13,161 nt of DNA from Synechococcales cyanobacterium 340R_concoct_173_sub (lineage in GTDB: Bacteria > Cyanobacteriota > Cyanobacteriia > Leptolyngbyales > Leptolyngbyaceae), in assembly GCA_025354065.1 (NCBI GenBank), contig JANXNM010000644.1, positions 1 to 13,161 of the forward strand, written 5' to 3'. The notes under the pieces were generated by a model that saw only the letters and a list, made by a program, of their open reading frames with translations, was not told where the DNA came from and did no database searches. The position numbers and the translations under genes were made by a program. Position 1 is the first letter of the stretch. Every line of letters starts with the position of its first letter. Of this stretch, positions 12,721-13,161 are shown in pieces.

Positions 12721-13133
12721 CAAGATATGTTTTCGACACCGATCATTTAAGCGTGTATTCACGCAATCATCCCGAATTTTTAACTAAACTGCGATCGAGA
12801 CAAATTCCACTGATCACAACTGTCATTAACCTTGAAGAACAAATTCGAGGACGGTTAGGTCAGGTTTCGGATGCTAAAGATAATACTCAGAAGGGCATTA
12901 CTTATCAGTGGATGACTGAAACGAGCGCCGATCTTTCAACATTTGAAATCTTGCAATATGAAATTGAAGCTCAGAAAATCTTCAAGAGCTTAAAATCGCA
13001 GCGAGTTCGGATTGGAACATAGGATTTACGAATAGGGTCAGTCGCTTTAGCAAACGACGCAGTTGTTCTCACACAAAATCTTCGGGATTTTGAGAAAATT
13101 CCAGGACTCACGATCGAGGATTGGTCAATTTAA
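12717..13133 (+). pseudogene. vapC: VapC-type PIN-domain toxin gene with an in-frame TAG
   Basis: VapC toxins are Mg-dependent PIN-domain ribonucleases. The first 101 residues read MTRYVFDTDHLSVYSRNHPE (catalytic Asp7), ITTVINLEEQIRGRL (conserved Glu near 40) and EILQYEIEAQKIFKSLKSQ. At 13020-13022 TAG interrupts the family stretch RIGT-x-DLRIGSVALA. The same frame then continues for 36 codons (NDAVVLTQNLRDF, then KIPGLTIEDWSI) to TAA at 13131. Gln is the usual residue at the stop position as I recall, so a CAG to TAG change explains it. The third catalytic Asp (DLRI, next codon) and the last part of the fold are lost, so the short product should be inactive. The ATG overlaps the antitoxin stop. 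Confidence 0.9.
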
Positions 13134-13161
13134 GTAAATAAAATATGATCGGAATGAGATC

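Overview
The window looks like cyanobacterial chromosome. The octamer GCGATCGC (HIP1) occurs at 569, 2132, 4901, 5555 and 7290, with many shorter CGATCG relatives. The gene content also fits: a Psb34-type photosystem II assembly peptide, carboxysome shell proteins of the CcmK3/CcmK4 type, and a DUF4327 protein. The genus cannot be fixed from the sequence; a filamentous Leptolyngbya-like lineage is a guess.

Left half (1-5600), housekeeping. The 5' half of gatB runs off the left edge on the minus strand. Divergent from it are a PP2C phosphatase and, 11 bases later, a GNAT acetyltransferase whose 3' end overlaps that of thiO (glycine oxidase, minus strand). A small membrane-anchored low-complexity protein lies upstream of thiO, and a good intrinsic-terminator hairpin sits between the two. 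A DUF4327 gene and thiG (thiazole synthase) follow on the plus strand. ThiO makes the dehydroglycine that ThiG uses, so the two thiamin genes lie about 1 kb apart in divergent orientation.

Middle (5600-8922). psb34 has a candidate promoter. A 675-residue TPR protein follows, and tail to tail with it lies a universal-stress-type protein on the minus strand.

Right half (8923-13161), accessory and decaying. About 1 kb without an intact gene contains a long imperfect hairpin (9190-9235) and a broken Uma2-family nuclease gene. Next comes a minus-strand carboxysome shell cluster, ccmK3 followed by two CcmK4-like paralogues. Then come two toxin-antitoxin modules in which the antitoxin reads intact and the toxin is broken: a Phd/YefM-RelE/ParE pair with a one-base frameshift in the toxin, and a HicB-like/VapC pair with an in-frame TAG in the toxin. 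An unrecognised reading frame preceded by a copy of a 27-bp dispersed repeat lies between them.

I found no convincing new multi-gene system. The most informative signals are the expanded ccmK3-ccmK4-ccmK4 satellite locus, the toxin-specific decay beside it, the hairpin before thiO and the hairpin at 9190-9235.
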